From Chitinophagaceae bacterium (GTDB lineage Bacteria > Bacteroidota > Bacteroidia > Chitinophagales > Chitinophagaceae): a stretch of 9,817 nucleotides of DNA. Numbering within the stretch: the stretch's first letter is position 1; each line of letters opens with the position of its first letter. A model generated the notes under the pieces. The model ran no database searches and was not told where the DNA came from. It saw only the letters and a program-made list of their open reading frames with translations. This document shows, one piece after another, positions 1 to 6,230 of the stretch. Both the position numbers and the translations under genes were made by a program. The stretch is from positions 1 to 9,817 of the forward strand of contig PMUF01000313.1 in NCBI GenBank assembly GCA_003167015.1, written 5' to 3'.

Positions 1-49
1 CGGGGCCTATGTCTGCTCCGCATTCAGGGCTCCGCCCCTCATGCTCCGC
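1..49 (-). repeat. GC-rich intergenic repeat downstream of nuoG (copy R1, cut by window edge)
   Basis: Read on the minus strand, this stretch holds three perfect GCGGAGC heptamers (43-49, 29-35, 15-21) at an exact 14-base period. It then runs into a segment (3-19) that matches 2929-2945 after nuoF at 16 of 17 bases, and more loosely 7611-7626 after nuoA. The middle heptamer extends to a GGGC-GGA-GCCC hairpin (27-37). The copy probably continues past the window edge. I see no coding capacity here. It lies in the nuoG-nuoH gap if the usual gene order continues. Function unknown. Confidence 0.6.
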
Positions 50-69
50 GAACCGCGTCACCGCGGTTC
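50..69 (-). other. Hairpin spanning the nuoG stop codon
   Basis: A perfect 8-bp stem (50-57 with 62-69) has a 4-base loop (58-61) that reads GTGA on the coding strand, a GNRA-type loop. The nuoG TGA stop falls in the loop. There is no T-run after it, so it is not a classical rho-independent terminator. It could slow 3' exonuclease decay or simply be part of the adjoining repeat. Confidence 0.6.
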
Positions 70-1218
70 CGCCTTACCCGAACTCCACGGATTCCCCGCC
101 TGCGAAGTCGCATCCTCCCCCCTGGCCTCATGCGGCTCGAAATCCGTCGAATGCGCCGGCCCCTGGATCTTCGATAGATCGATCTCCGGCCTGTCCACCT
201 CACTCACCGAGTGAATATCCATCAGCAGCTGCGGCTTCCGCCCGTCCAGCACATCGTACAACACCTCCTGCGGCCGCTCCACCCCTACATAATGGCCCTG
301 CGAGATCACCGAATGCCGGCTCACCACCGTAGGACCTTCGATAGTCCAGTCCGCCGTATCTTTTTTCTCGAACCGGCACTCGTTGCAGATAAAATCCTTC
401 ACCTCACCCCACTCGTCTTTGCGCGCCGTGACACGGAAAACCTCACTGCCCCGGTACCACAGCGTTACTTTGCCACTACACTTCGCATGCTTGCAATCCC
501 GATGCGCATCCACAGGCTTAAGGAACCACACGCGGTTCTTGAACCGGAACGTTTTATCCGTCAGCGCGCCCACCGGACACACATCGATGATATTGCCGAT
601 AAAGTCGTGGTCCAGCGATTTCTGGATATAGGTGGCGATCTCCACATGGTCCCCGCGATCCAACACGCCATGTTCCCGCTTTTCCGTTAGCTGATCCGCG
701 GTGTACACGCACCGGAAGCACATGATACAGCGCGTCATGTGCAGCTGGATATAGGGGCCAAGGTCATGCTTCACGAAGGTCCGCCGTCCGAATTCATAAC
801 GCGTCGCCTCAAGACCGTGCTCATAGCTTAGGTCTTGCAGACTGCATTCCCCCGCCTGGTCACAGATCGGGCAGTCGAGCGGGTGGTTGATCAGCAGGAA
901 TTCTACGACCCCGTTGCGGGCGTCGATCACCTTGTCGCTGGTGATATTCTTGACCACCATCCCGTCCATCACATTCGTGCGACAGCTGGCCACCAGCTTC
1001 GGCATCGGCCGCGGATCGGCCGTCGAGCCGGCAGCTACTTCCACCAGACAGGTCCGGCATTTACCGCCGCTGCCCTTTAATGAGGTGTAATAGCACATCG
1101 CGGGGGGAGCTACATCCCCGCCAATCTTCCGGGCCGCATTCAAAATGCTCGTCCCCGGCTCCACCTCGATGGTGATATTGTCGATCGTAACTTTAAATAA
1201 TTTCTTTTCGTCAGCCAT
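58..1218 (-). CDS. nuoG: NADH-quinone oxidoreductase subunit G, short Bacteroidota form
   Basis: This is the iron-sulfur subunit of the peripheral arm of complex I, passing electrons from NuoF toward NuoI and NuoB. The N-terminal 2Fe-2S ferredoxin domain has N1b ligands C42, C54, C57 and C79. The H-C-C-C domain (H112, C116, C119, C125) binds N5. C164, C167, C170 and C214 form a further 4Fe-4S site. After that, C242, C247, C278 and C281 look like a remnant of the N7-type domain that opens the molybdopterin-like region. The rest of that region is missing: the protein is 386 residues, against roughly 700-900 in E. coli-type NuoG. From memory, short forms are usual in Bacteroidota, so I do not read this as truncation. 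The last 30 or so residues are low in conservation signals and run into an intergenic hairpin. The ATG overlaps the stop of the upstream small gene by 8 bases, and no good Shine-Dalgarno is visible, so translation may be coupled to that gene. Confidence 0.95.
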   Translation of the reverse strand: MADEKKLFKVTIDNITIEVEPGTSILNAARKIGGDVAPPAMCYYTSLKGSGGKCRTCLVEVAAGSTADPRPMPKLVASCRTNVMDGMVVKNITSDKVIDARNGVVEFLLINHPLDCPICDQAGECSLQDLSYEHGLEATRYEFGRRTFVKHDLGPYIQLHMTRCIMCFRCVYTADQLTEKREHGVLDRGDHVEIATYIQKSLDHDFIGNIIDVCPVGALTDKTFRFKNRVWFLKPVDAHRDCKHAKCSGKVTLWYRGSEVFRVTARKDEWGEVKDFICNECRFEKKDTADWTIEGPTVVSRHSVISQGHYVGVERPQEVLYDVLDGRKPQLLMDIHSVSEVDRPEIDLSKIQGPAHSTDFEPHEARGEDATSQAGNPWSSGKAEPR

Positions 1219-1753
1219 TTTGTAATGCTTTTATATCGACATGGTAATTCTTCTCTTTCAATAGCGTTATCCAATATTTTAATTTTCTAACACTTAAGTT
1301 TTGATCTTTCCTGTTAATTTCCTCAAATAAATTTTTAATTCTCTTATCCTCGACTCTTACCTGCGATTTTGTATAATAGGCAATCGCCGCAAGATCATTG
1401 TTAAGTCCAAAATTAGCCAGATCAATTTCCTCAGACTTACAAATATTCAATATCCAAGCTTCCAGCGCTGGACATATTTGTATAAAATAATGATGCCTCG
1501 CCTTGTCGGTATGCCTCCACAAAATTAAAGAACCTTCTACTTTATCGACCACTTCAAATTCATCCAAATATTTGACCTGTCGTTTATCTTTATCAATAAC
1601 TCCTACAGCAAAACGATCTTTTAACTTCCCTTTTTTCATCTGGCCCTCTACCTTTGTGCAACTGGTCTGATGATTATAACCTATTTTAGTAGGAATCAAG
1701 GTCTCAATCAATAATGTGTCTGCAAAGCATTCAGGCATTATTGACTTGTCCAT
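1211..1753 (-). CDS. Small TOPRIM-like protein, putative partner nuclease of the ATPase
   Basis: I do not recognise a named gene. The 180-residue product has an early Glu in PECFADTLLIETL (E8), a strand-like segment ending in the acidic pair of GVIDKDKR (D54, D56), and CPALEAWIL (94-102). An N-terminal Glu, a DxD motif and a later P-x-x-E-x-W resemble minimal TOPRIM domains such as RloB/AbiLii and DUF4276. These bind metal and can cut nucleic acid. The C-terminal 45 residues are basic and helical-looking. There is no signal peptide or membrane segment, so it is likely cytoplasmic. ATG at 1753 gives a 23-base overlap with the ATPase. An in-frame ATG at 1738 (Met6) would give an 8-base overlap, ATGCCTGA, and leave the motif at the extreme N-terminus, and may be the true start. 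The last codons and the TGA stop lie within the first bases of nuoG. Base composition is AT-rich like the ATPase and unlike nuo. The TOPRIM assignment is inferred from motifs alone. Confidence 0.75.
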   Translation of the reverse strand: MDKSIMPECFADTLLIETLIPTKIGYNHQTSCTKVEGQMKKGKLKDRFAVGVIDKDKRQVKYLDEFEVVDKVEGSLILWRHTDKARHHYFIQICPALEAWILNICKSEEIDLANFGLNNDLAAIAYYTKSQVRVEDKRIKNLFEEINRKDQNLSVRKLKYWITLLKEKNYHVDIKALQNG

Positions 1754-2880
1754 GTTTCAAATAACTTTCCAAGTTATAAAATAAATCCACACCATATTCT
1801 TTGACTTCATCCATATCCTTTCTATCCATTCTTTTGATTTTTGTTTCATTCCCTTCATAATACACAAGAAAAATGGCCAAATCATTTTCTGCTTCTTCCA
1901 TTAAAGTTTCTAGTATGTATGGACTATGCGTGGTCAAATAGAACTGGTTATTTTTATCAAACAAAACATCAGTTGTGAATAGTCGCATATATGGCGGAAA
2001 CATATGAGCCTCTGGCTCTTCCAGTAATAATACCGTTTCCTTATTACTTCTAATAGCAGACTTATAAAAGATAACCCTTTGTAAGGTATCCGCAAGCAAT
2101 TCATACGGTATGGTAAAAATCCCTCCTGAAGTTCTTTTTAATATAGTAAAACTTTGCTCTCTGGAATCATAAAGCAGCTCCAGATTATATGGCTTAAACA
2201 AGTCTTCAATTCCCTTTCGCAGATTTTCATTTGTGGAAATAATATTAAAAATATTTTCTCCATAAGGATATGATAAAGTCGAATAGCCTTTGCTCAAGTA
2301 TTGAACACGTTTAAGAAAATCATATTTTCTTATTTCATATAATTCATTCCCTTTCCCAATCGATGATGATTTATAATTAATTACGGACTTATTGTTTTCA
2401 GTCAACTGAAACCTTTTTTTAATCCACACATCATTACTGTCGTCAAGATATATATTTCTTGTATCTTCCTTTGCAAAAGATGTCCCGTCTCTTTCAAATT
2501 GATTTAGAAAGGTCAGAGCGTCATTCTGGAATCGAACGACAAATCGATGCTTATCATTTATGCGTATTTCCGCTTGCTTGTTTATTTCCCCATTATAAAA
2601 TAATGTAGTTAAATTTTTAACTCGCACAAAGGAGGAAAAATCATAATTCGAATCGTCAATTGAAAAAATGCTTAGTGCCTCTAAAATATTTGACTTGCCG
2701 ACATTAGGGTACCCAATAAAAACATTAATCCTCCGGCAATCCTCAATCTTGATTTGCCGAATAGACTTAAAATTCTTAATTTCTATGTTTTTAATTTGGT
2801 TCATTCGATTTTTTAAGTTTCCCTCTCTACTATCAACCGTCGCAATGAGTGCATCCCTGCGGTTAGAACTTTATTCTTCC
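1219..2880. other. AT-rich two-gene island between nuoF and nuoG
   Basis: nuoF and nuoG normally adjoin. Here they are separated by about 1.7 kb of DNA whose composition contrasts sharply with the flanks: row 1741-1800 has 17 G/C of 60, and row 5041-5100 has 37 of 60. The left edge is abrupt at the nuoG start codon. The right edge is less clear and lies somewhere between about 2805 and 2895, next to repeat R2. No transposase, integrase, terminal inverted repeat or direct repeat at the edges is visible. Horizontal acquisition is inferred from composition and from the break in a conserved gene order. Confidence 0.7.
1731..2804 (-). CDS. ABC/SMC-like AAA family ATPase (AAA_15/AAA_21, OLD-like without TOPRIM)
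   Basis: The 357-residue cytoplasmic ATPase begins with the typical IKNIEIKNFKSI strand and carries Walker A GYPNVGKS (31-38). A long variable middle section (about 50-225) follows, then a degenerate signature region LLADTLQR (236-243), Walker B with catalytic Glu in LLLEEPEAH (259-267), and an H-loop TTHSPY (291-296). This is the RecF/SMC/OLD-type head without a long coiled coil. The chain ends about 60 residues after the H-loop, so the C-terminal TOPRIM nuclease of classical OLD proteins is absent. The next gene, overlapping by up to 23 bases, seems to supply such a domain separately. The pairing recalls RloA-RloB, AbiLi-AbiLii and AriA-AriB, where the ATPase senses or gates and the TOPRIM partner acts. 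A purine-rich GAGAGGGAAA lies about 15 bases before the ATG, as a weak ribosome site. I see no clear promoter, so read-through from nuoF is likely. The specific role is not known to me. Confidence 0.9.
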   Translation of the reverse strand: MNQIKNIEIKNFKSIRQIKIEDCRRINVFIGYPNVGKSNILEALSIFSIDDSNYDFSSFVRVKNLTTLFYNGEINKQAEIRINDKHRFVVRFQNDALTFLNQFERDGTSFAKEDTRNIYLDDSNDVWIKKRFQLTENNKSVINYKSSSIGKGNELYEIRKYDFLKRVQYLSKGYSTLSYPYGENIFNIISTNENLRKGIEDLFKPYNLELLYDSREQSFTILKRTSGGIFTIPYELLADTLQRVIFYKSAIRSNKETVLLLEEPEAHMFPPYMRLFTTDVLFDKNNQFYLTTHSPYILETLMEEAENDLAIFLVYYEGNETKIKRMDRKDMDEVKEYGVDLFYNLESYLKHGQVNNA

Positions 2881-2896
2881 TTTATTCCTGATTCTT
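2805..2896 (-). other. Intergenic segment upstream of the ATPase gene
   Basis: This non-coding stretch links repeat R2 to the ATPase start. It includes an A/G-rich run on the coding strand (about 2866-2896), then a stretch of more mixed composition, then GAGAGGGAAAC before the start codon. I looked for a TTG plus TAnnTTTG promoter pair and found none convincing. The right-hand junction of the island probably lies in here. Confidence 0.45.
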
Positions 2897-2945
2897 GCTC
2901 CGCTGCGGCTGCTAACGCAGCCTAACCCGGGCCTATATCTGCTCC
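2897..2945 (-). repeat. GC-rich intergenic repeat downstream of nuoF (copy R2)
   Basis: On the coding strand the order is: a segment (2929-2945) matching R1 at 16 of 17 bases, GGGTTA, a perfect 6-bp hairpin (2907-2912 with 2917-2922, 4-base loop), then one GCGGAGC heptamer (2897-2903). Copy R3 after nuoA has the same layout of segment, TTTA spacer and hairpin. It begins seven bases after the nuoF stop codon and marks the nuo-side edge of the island. Confidence 0.6.
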
Positions 2946-2951
2946 ACTCGG

Positions 2952-4307
2952 TTACGCCGTCGCTACCTCCAACGGGTCCGCATAATGCGCCAACCCATAA
3001 TTCCTCACCAGGCATTCAGCCGGATTCTCCACATGCCACTCAAACTCATCCCGGAAATGCCGTATCGCCGCCGCCACCGGCCAGGCCGCCGCATCCCCCA
3101 GGGGACAGATCGTATTCCCTTCTATCTTCCGTTGGATATCCCACAACAGATCGATATCGCTCTTCTTTCCTTTGCCCGTCTCGATATTGCGCAGGATCTT
3201 CTCCATCCATCCCGTACCCTCACGGCAGGGACTGCACTGCCCGCAGCTTTCATGACGATAGAACCGCGCCAGCGTCAGGGTATTGCGTACTACACATTGG
3301 TCCTCGTCCAGCACGATAAATCCGCCCGAGCCCATCATCGACCCCTTTGGAAACCCGCCATCCGAAAGACTTTCATAGTTCATCAACCGCTTTTCGCCCT
3401 TCACCGTTTTCAGCAGCAGATTGGCCGGCAGGATCGGCACCGACGAACCGCCCGGGATACAGGCCTTCAGCCGTTTGCCATTCGGGATGCCGCCGCAATA
3501 TTCGTCAGAATAAATGAAATCTTCGACAGAAATCGTCATATCGATCTCATAAACGCCCGGTTTGTTGATATTGCCACAAGCCGAGATCAGCTTCGTGCCC
3601 GTAGACTTCCCGACCCCGATCTTCGCATATTCTTCGCCGCCGATATTCAGGATCGGCACGATCGCCGCCAGCGTTTCGACGTTATTGACCACCGTCGGCC
3701 GGTCCCATACGCCTTTCACCGCAGGGAACGGAGGCTTGATACGAGGATTGCCGCGCTTGCCTTCCAGTGACTCCAGCAGCGCCGTCTCTTCGCCGCAGAT
3801 ATAGGCGCCCGCGCCCGTGTGAACATAAATTTCGCAGTCGAATCCCGTCCCAAGGATATTCTTGCCCAGCCAGCCGTTCGCCTTCGCCTCAGCGATCGCC
3901 GTTTCCAGGATGTCAGGGATCCAAGCGTATTCCCCACGGATATAGATATAAGTTACTTTGCTCCCCAGGGCATAAGAAGAGACGATCAGCCCCTCGACCA
4001 GCAGATGCGGCAGGAACTCCATCAGGTACCGGTCCTTGAACGTGCCCGGCTCCGATTCGTCGGCGTTGCAAACGAGGTGACGGGGAATTCCTTCCGGTTT
4101 TGCCAGGAAGCTCCACTTCAGCCCCGTCGGAAAACCCGCTCCGCCCCGGCCCCGCAGCCCGCTCTTCTTCACCTCTTCCGTCACCTGGTCCGGCGTCATC
4201 GTTTTCAGCGCCTTTTCAACGCTCGCATATCCGCCTTCCCGGCGATACACTTCATAGCCGCGGATCCCCGGTACATTGGCTTTGTCTAATAATAGTTTCT
4301 TGGCCAT
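2952..4307 (-). CDS. nuoF: NADH-quinone oxidoreductase subunit F (NADH- and FMN-binding)
   Basis: NuoF oxidises NADH with FMN and hands electrons to cluster N3 in the cytoplasmic tip of complex I. The 451 residues carry the glycine-rich FMN/NADH region GRGGAGFPTGLKW (53-65), a second nucleotide-site segment GAGAYICGEETAL (165-177), and N3 ligands C355, C358 and C361 in SCGQCSPCREG plus C401 in TICPLGDA. Length and motifs match full-length bacterial NuoF. The gene follows nuoE after 42 bases that contain a strong hairpin. Downstream, where nuoG would be expected, lies repeat R2 and then the ATPase/TOPRIM-like pair. All ligands are intact, so I expect an active subunit. Confidence 0.98.
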   Translation of the reverse strand: MAKKLLLDKANVPGIRGYEVYRREGGYASVEKALKTMTPDQVTEEVKKSGLRGRGGAGFPTGLKWSFLAKPEGIPRHLVCNADESEPGTFKDRYLMEFLPHLLVEGLIVSSYALGSKVTYIYIRGEYAWIPDILETAIAEAKANGWLGKNILGTGFDCEIYVHTGAGAYICGEETALLESLEGKRGNPRIKPPFPAVKGVWDRPTVVNNVETLAAIVPILNIGGEEYAKIGVGKSTGTKLISACGNINKPGVYEIDMTISVEDFIYSDEYCGGIPNGKRLKACIPGGSSVPILPANLLLKTVKGEKRLMNYESLSDGGFPKGSMMGSGGFIVLDEDQCVVRNTLTLARFYRHESCGQCSPCREGTGWMEKILRNIETGKGKKSDIDLLWDIQRKIEGNTICPLGDAAAWPVAAAIRHFRDEFEWHVENPAECLVRNYGLAHYADPLEVATA

Positions 4308-4325
4308 TACGATATTACATTTTTA

Positions 4326-4343
4326 CCCCCGCGCAAGCGGGGG
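4326..4343 (-). other. GC hairpin between nuoE and nuoF
   Basis: A perfect 7-bp all-GC stem (4326-4332 with 4337-4343) has a 4-base loop. It sits between the nuoE stop and the nuoF ATG. On the coding strand it is followed by TAAAAATG, which is not a convincing T-run. It could be a processing or stability element or a partial attenuator. It is not likely a full terminator, because nuoF must be transcribed. Confidence 0.6.
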
Positions 4344-4349
4344 AAGCGT

Positions 4350-4850
4350 TTAGTTATTCGTCGCCGCCGTCTGCCGGCATTCTTCAATAATGGAATCCAC
4401 TTTCTCCGGCGTCAGGTTCTCCCGGAAATATTTGCCCAGTTGCATCATCGGCGCATACCCGCAGGCCCCCAGACACTCCACCGTTTTCAGCGTGAAAAGC
4501 CCGTCCGGCGTCGTTTCCCCCACCCCGATATTCAGCTTCTTTTTGATATAATCGATGATATCGTCACAGCCGCGTACCATGCAGGGACCCGTTTGGCACA
4601 CTTCGAAGACATACCGGCCAACCGGCTTCAGGTTGAACATCGAATAGAAAGTCGCCACCTCATACACCTCGATCGGCTCCAGCTTCAGCAGCGTCGCGAC
4701 ATAATCCATCGTCTCTGCGCTCAACCAGCCGCCAAATTCATCCTGCGCCAGGTGCAGCACCGGGATGATCGCGCTCTTCTGCTTGCCCTCGGGGTAACGG
4801 GAGATGAACTCGTCTACTTTCTTTAGTTTCTCGTCAGAAAATTTTATCAT
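4350..4850 (-). CDS. nuoE: NADH-quinone oxidoreductase subunit E (24 kDa type)
   Basis: A thioredoxin-fold subunit that binds the 2Fe-2S cluster N1a next to NuoF. The ligands are C85 and C90 in VCQTGPC and C126 and C130 in ECLGACG, in the expected C-x4-C and C-x3-C spacing. The N-terminal helical part (about 1-75) contains EVATFYSMF, typical of the family. At 166 residues it is of normal length. It lies 78 bases after nuoD, in a gap that contains a copy of the repeat shared with the nuoC-nuoD gap. The region before the ATG is A/T-rich without a clear Shine-Dalgarno. Confidence 0.97.
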   Translation of the reverse strand: MIKFSDEKLKKVDEFISRYPEGKQKSAIIPVLHLAQDEFGGWLSAETMDYVATLLKLEPIEVYEVATFYSMFNLKPVGRYVFEVCQTGPCMVRGCDDIIDYIKKKLNIGVGETTPDGLFTLKTVECLGACGYAPMMQLGKYFRENLTPEKVDSIIEECRQTAATNN

Positions 4851-4882
4851 GATAAAATAAATCTTTTGTTAGTCGGCATTTG

Positions 4883-4920
4883 ATCTCTCTTCATCATCCT
4901 TGCGACGCTCCGTTCAAGGG
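4883..4920 (-). repeat. Short intergenic repeat, copy 1 (nuoD-nuoE gap)
   Basis: Bases 4895-4916 are identical over 22 positions to 6197-6218 in the nuoC-nuoD gap. Similarity extends on the low-coordinate side (ATCTC...CTTCA in both). The shared core on the plus strand is TTGCGACGCTCCGTTC. It contains no obvious long hairpin. Both copies lie just downstream of a nuo stop codon in the same orientation. Confidence 0.75.
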
Positions 4921-4928
4921 CAGTAATC

Positions 4929-6155
4929 CTATGCATCCATCTCACCAGCGATCAAATTCAGCGACGACATCACAATCACCGCATCACTCAACATCGCCCC
5001 CTTCGTCAGCTCCGAATACGCCTGGTAGTAAATGAAGCACGGCCTCCTGAAATGCAGCCGGTACGGCGTCCTTCCGCCATCACTGATCAGGTAGAACCCC
5101 AGTTCTCCGTTACCGCCCTCAACCGAATGATACACCTCACCCGCCGGGATCTCCGTCTCACCCATCACGATCTTGAAATGCCAGATCAGCGCTTCCATTT
5201 TCGTATAGACATCCTTCTTCGCCGGCAGATAATATTCGGGGGCATCCGCATGATAGACGGAAGCCTCAGCGCCTTTGAATTCCTGGACCTTCTTATACGC
5301 CTGCTCGATGATCCGCAGCGATTGCCACATCTCGTTCTCCCGTACCATGAAGCGGTCATAGCAGTCGCCGGTAGATCCTATCGGTATATCGAATTCGAAA
5401 TCTTCATAGCTGGAATAAGGCTGATGCACCCGTACGTCGTAGTCGACACCGGCTGCCCGGAGATTGGGACCCGTAAAACCATAGTTCAGCGCGCGTTCAG
5501 GACCAATCGGACCCGCACCGATAGTACGCTCCATGAAGATGCGGTTACGGGTGAACAGGTTCTCGAATTCCTTCAGCACCCCGGGATATTCTGCCAGGAA
5601 CTTCTCCAGCTTTTCGAAAGCAGTATTCGTAAAGTCCCTTTCAAACCCCCCTATCCGGCCCATATTCGTCGTCAGCCGTGATCCGCAAACCTCTTCGTAG
5701 ATCTCATAGATCAGCTCCCGGTACTGCATCACGTAGAGAAAGCCCGTAAAGGCCCCCGAGTCGACGCCCACCACCGAATTGCAGATCAGGTGGTCCGAGA
5801 TCCGCGCCAGTTCCATGATGATGATCCGCAGGTAATCTACCCGCTTCGGCGTCTTGACACCTAACAGCTTCTCGCAGGTCAGGTGCCAGCCCATATTGTT
5901 GATCGGGGAAGAACAGTAATTAAGGCGGTCCGTCAGCGTCGTGATCTGGTACAAAGGACGACGTTCTGCCAGCTTTTCAAAAGCGCGATGGATATACCCC
6001 ACCGTCTGCTCCGCGCTCACGATCCGCTCCCCGTCCAGCTCCAGGATATTCTGGAACACCCCATGCGTCGCCGGGTGCGTCGGACCGAGGTTCAACGTCG
6101 TCGTGGTCTTCTCGATGCTGCCTTCGGGCAGTTTAATATGTTGCTCCGTGCTCAT
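4929..6155 (-). CDS. nuoD: NADH-quinone oxidoreductase subunit D (49 kDa type)
   Basis: NuoD forms, with NuoB, the quinone-reducing pocket at the base of the peripheral arm. The 408-residue chain has the conserved GPTHPATHGV (24-33), whose His lies at the quinone headgroup, and DRLNYCSS (76-83) with the quinone-site Tyr80. The C-terminal part ends in GEMDA, close to the usual GEMDR ending. Length fits a stand-alone NuoD rather than the NuoCD fusion of enterobacteria. The ATG at 6155 gives an N-terminus without a leader, as expected for a cytoplasmic-side subunit. A 75-base gap with a repeat copy separates it from nuoC. Confidence 0.98.
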   Translation of the reverse strand: MSTEQHIKLPEGSIEKTTTTLNLGPTHPATHGVFQNILELDGERIVSAEQTVGYIHRAFEKLAERRPLYQITTLTDRLNYCSSPINNMGWHLTCEKLLGVKTPKRVDYLRIIIMELARISDHLICNSVVGVDSGAFTGFLYVMQYRELIYEIYEEVCGSRLTTNMGRIGGFERDFTNTAFEKLEKFLAEYPGVLKEFENLFTRNRIFMERTIGAGPIGPERALNYGFTGPNLRAAGVDYDVRVHQPYSSYEDFEFDIPIGSTGDCYDRFMVRENEMWQSLRIIEQAYKKVQEFKGAEASVYHADAPEYYLPAKKDVYTKMEALIWHFKIVMGETEIPAGEVYHSVEGGNGELGFYLISDGGRTPYRLHFRRPCFIYYQAYSELTKGAMLSDAVIVMSSLNLIAGEMDA

Positions 6156-6182
6156 GTGAATACTTTTTATTGTATCAGCTTT

Positions 6183-6222
6183 ATCTCGCTCTTCACCATC
6201 CTTGCGACGCTCCGTTCATCGG
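6183..6222 (-). repeat. Short intergenic repeat, copy 2 (nuoC-nuoD gap)
   Basis: Second copy of the repeat at 4883-4920, with 22 identical bases at 6197-6218 and a similar flank that differs by a few substitutions and a one- or two-base length change. Placement relative to the preceding gene's stop is nearly the same in both gaps (8-9 bases). Since the neighbouring genes are unrelated in sequence, the match is not due to gene duplication. Confidence 0.75.
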
Positions 6223-6230
6223 TATCAAGT

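Noticed and set aside
1219..2895. Classical insertion sequence or transposon around the two-gene island
   Set aside because: No transposase, terminal inverted repeats or flanking direct repeats could be found by eye at either edge.
2985..3770. Long plus-strand open frame opposite nuoF
   Set aside because: It lies entirely antisense to a clear nuoF, is rich in Arg, His and Pro as expected of an antisense shadow of GC-rich codons, and shows no domain.
5052..5681. Plus-strand open frame opposite nuoD
   Set aside because: Antisense shadow of a well-supported gene, with no motif or ribosome site.
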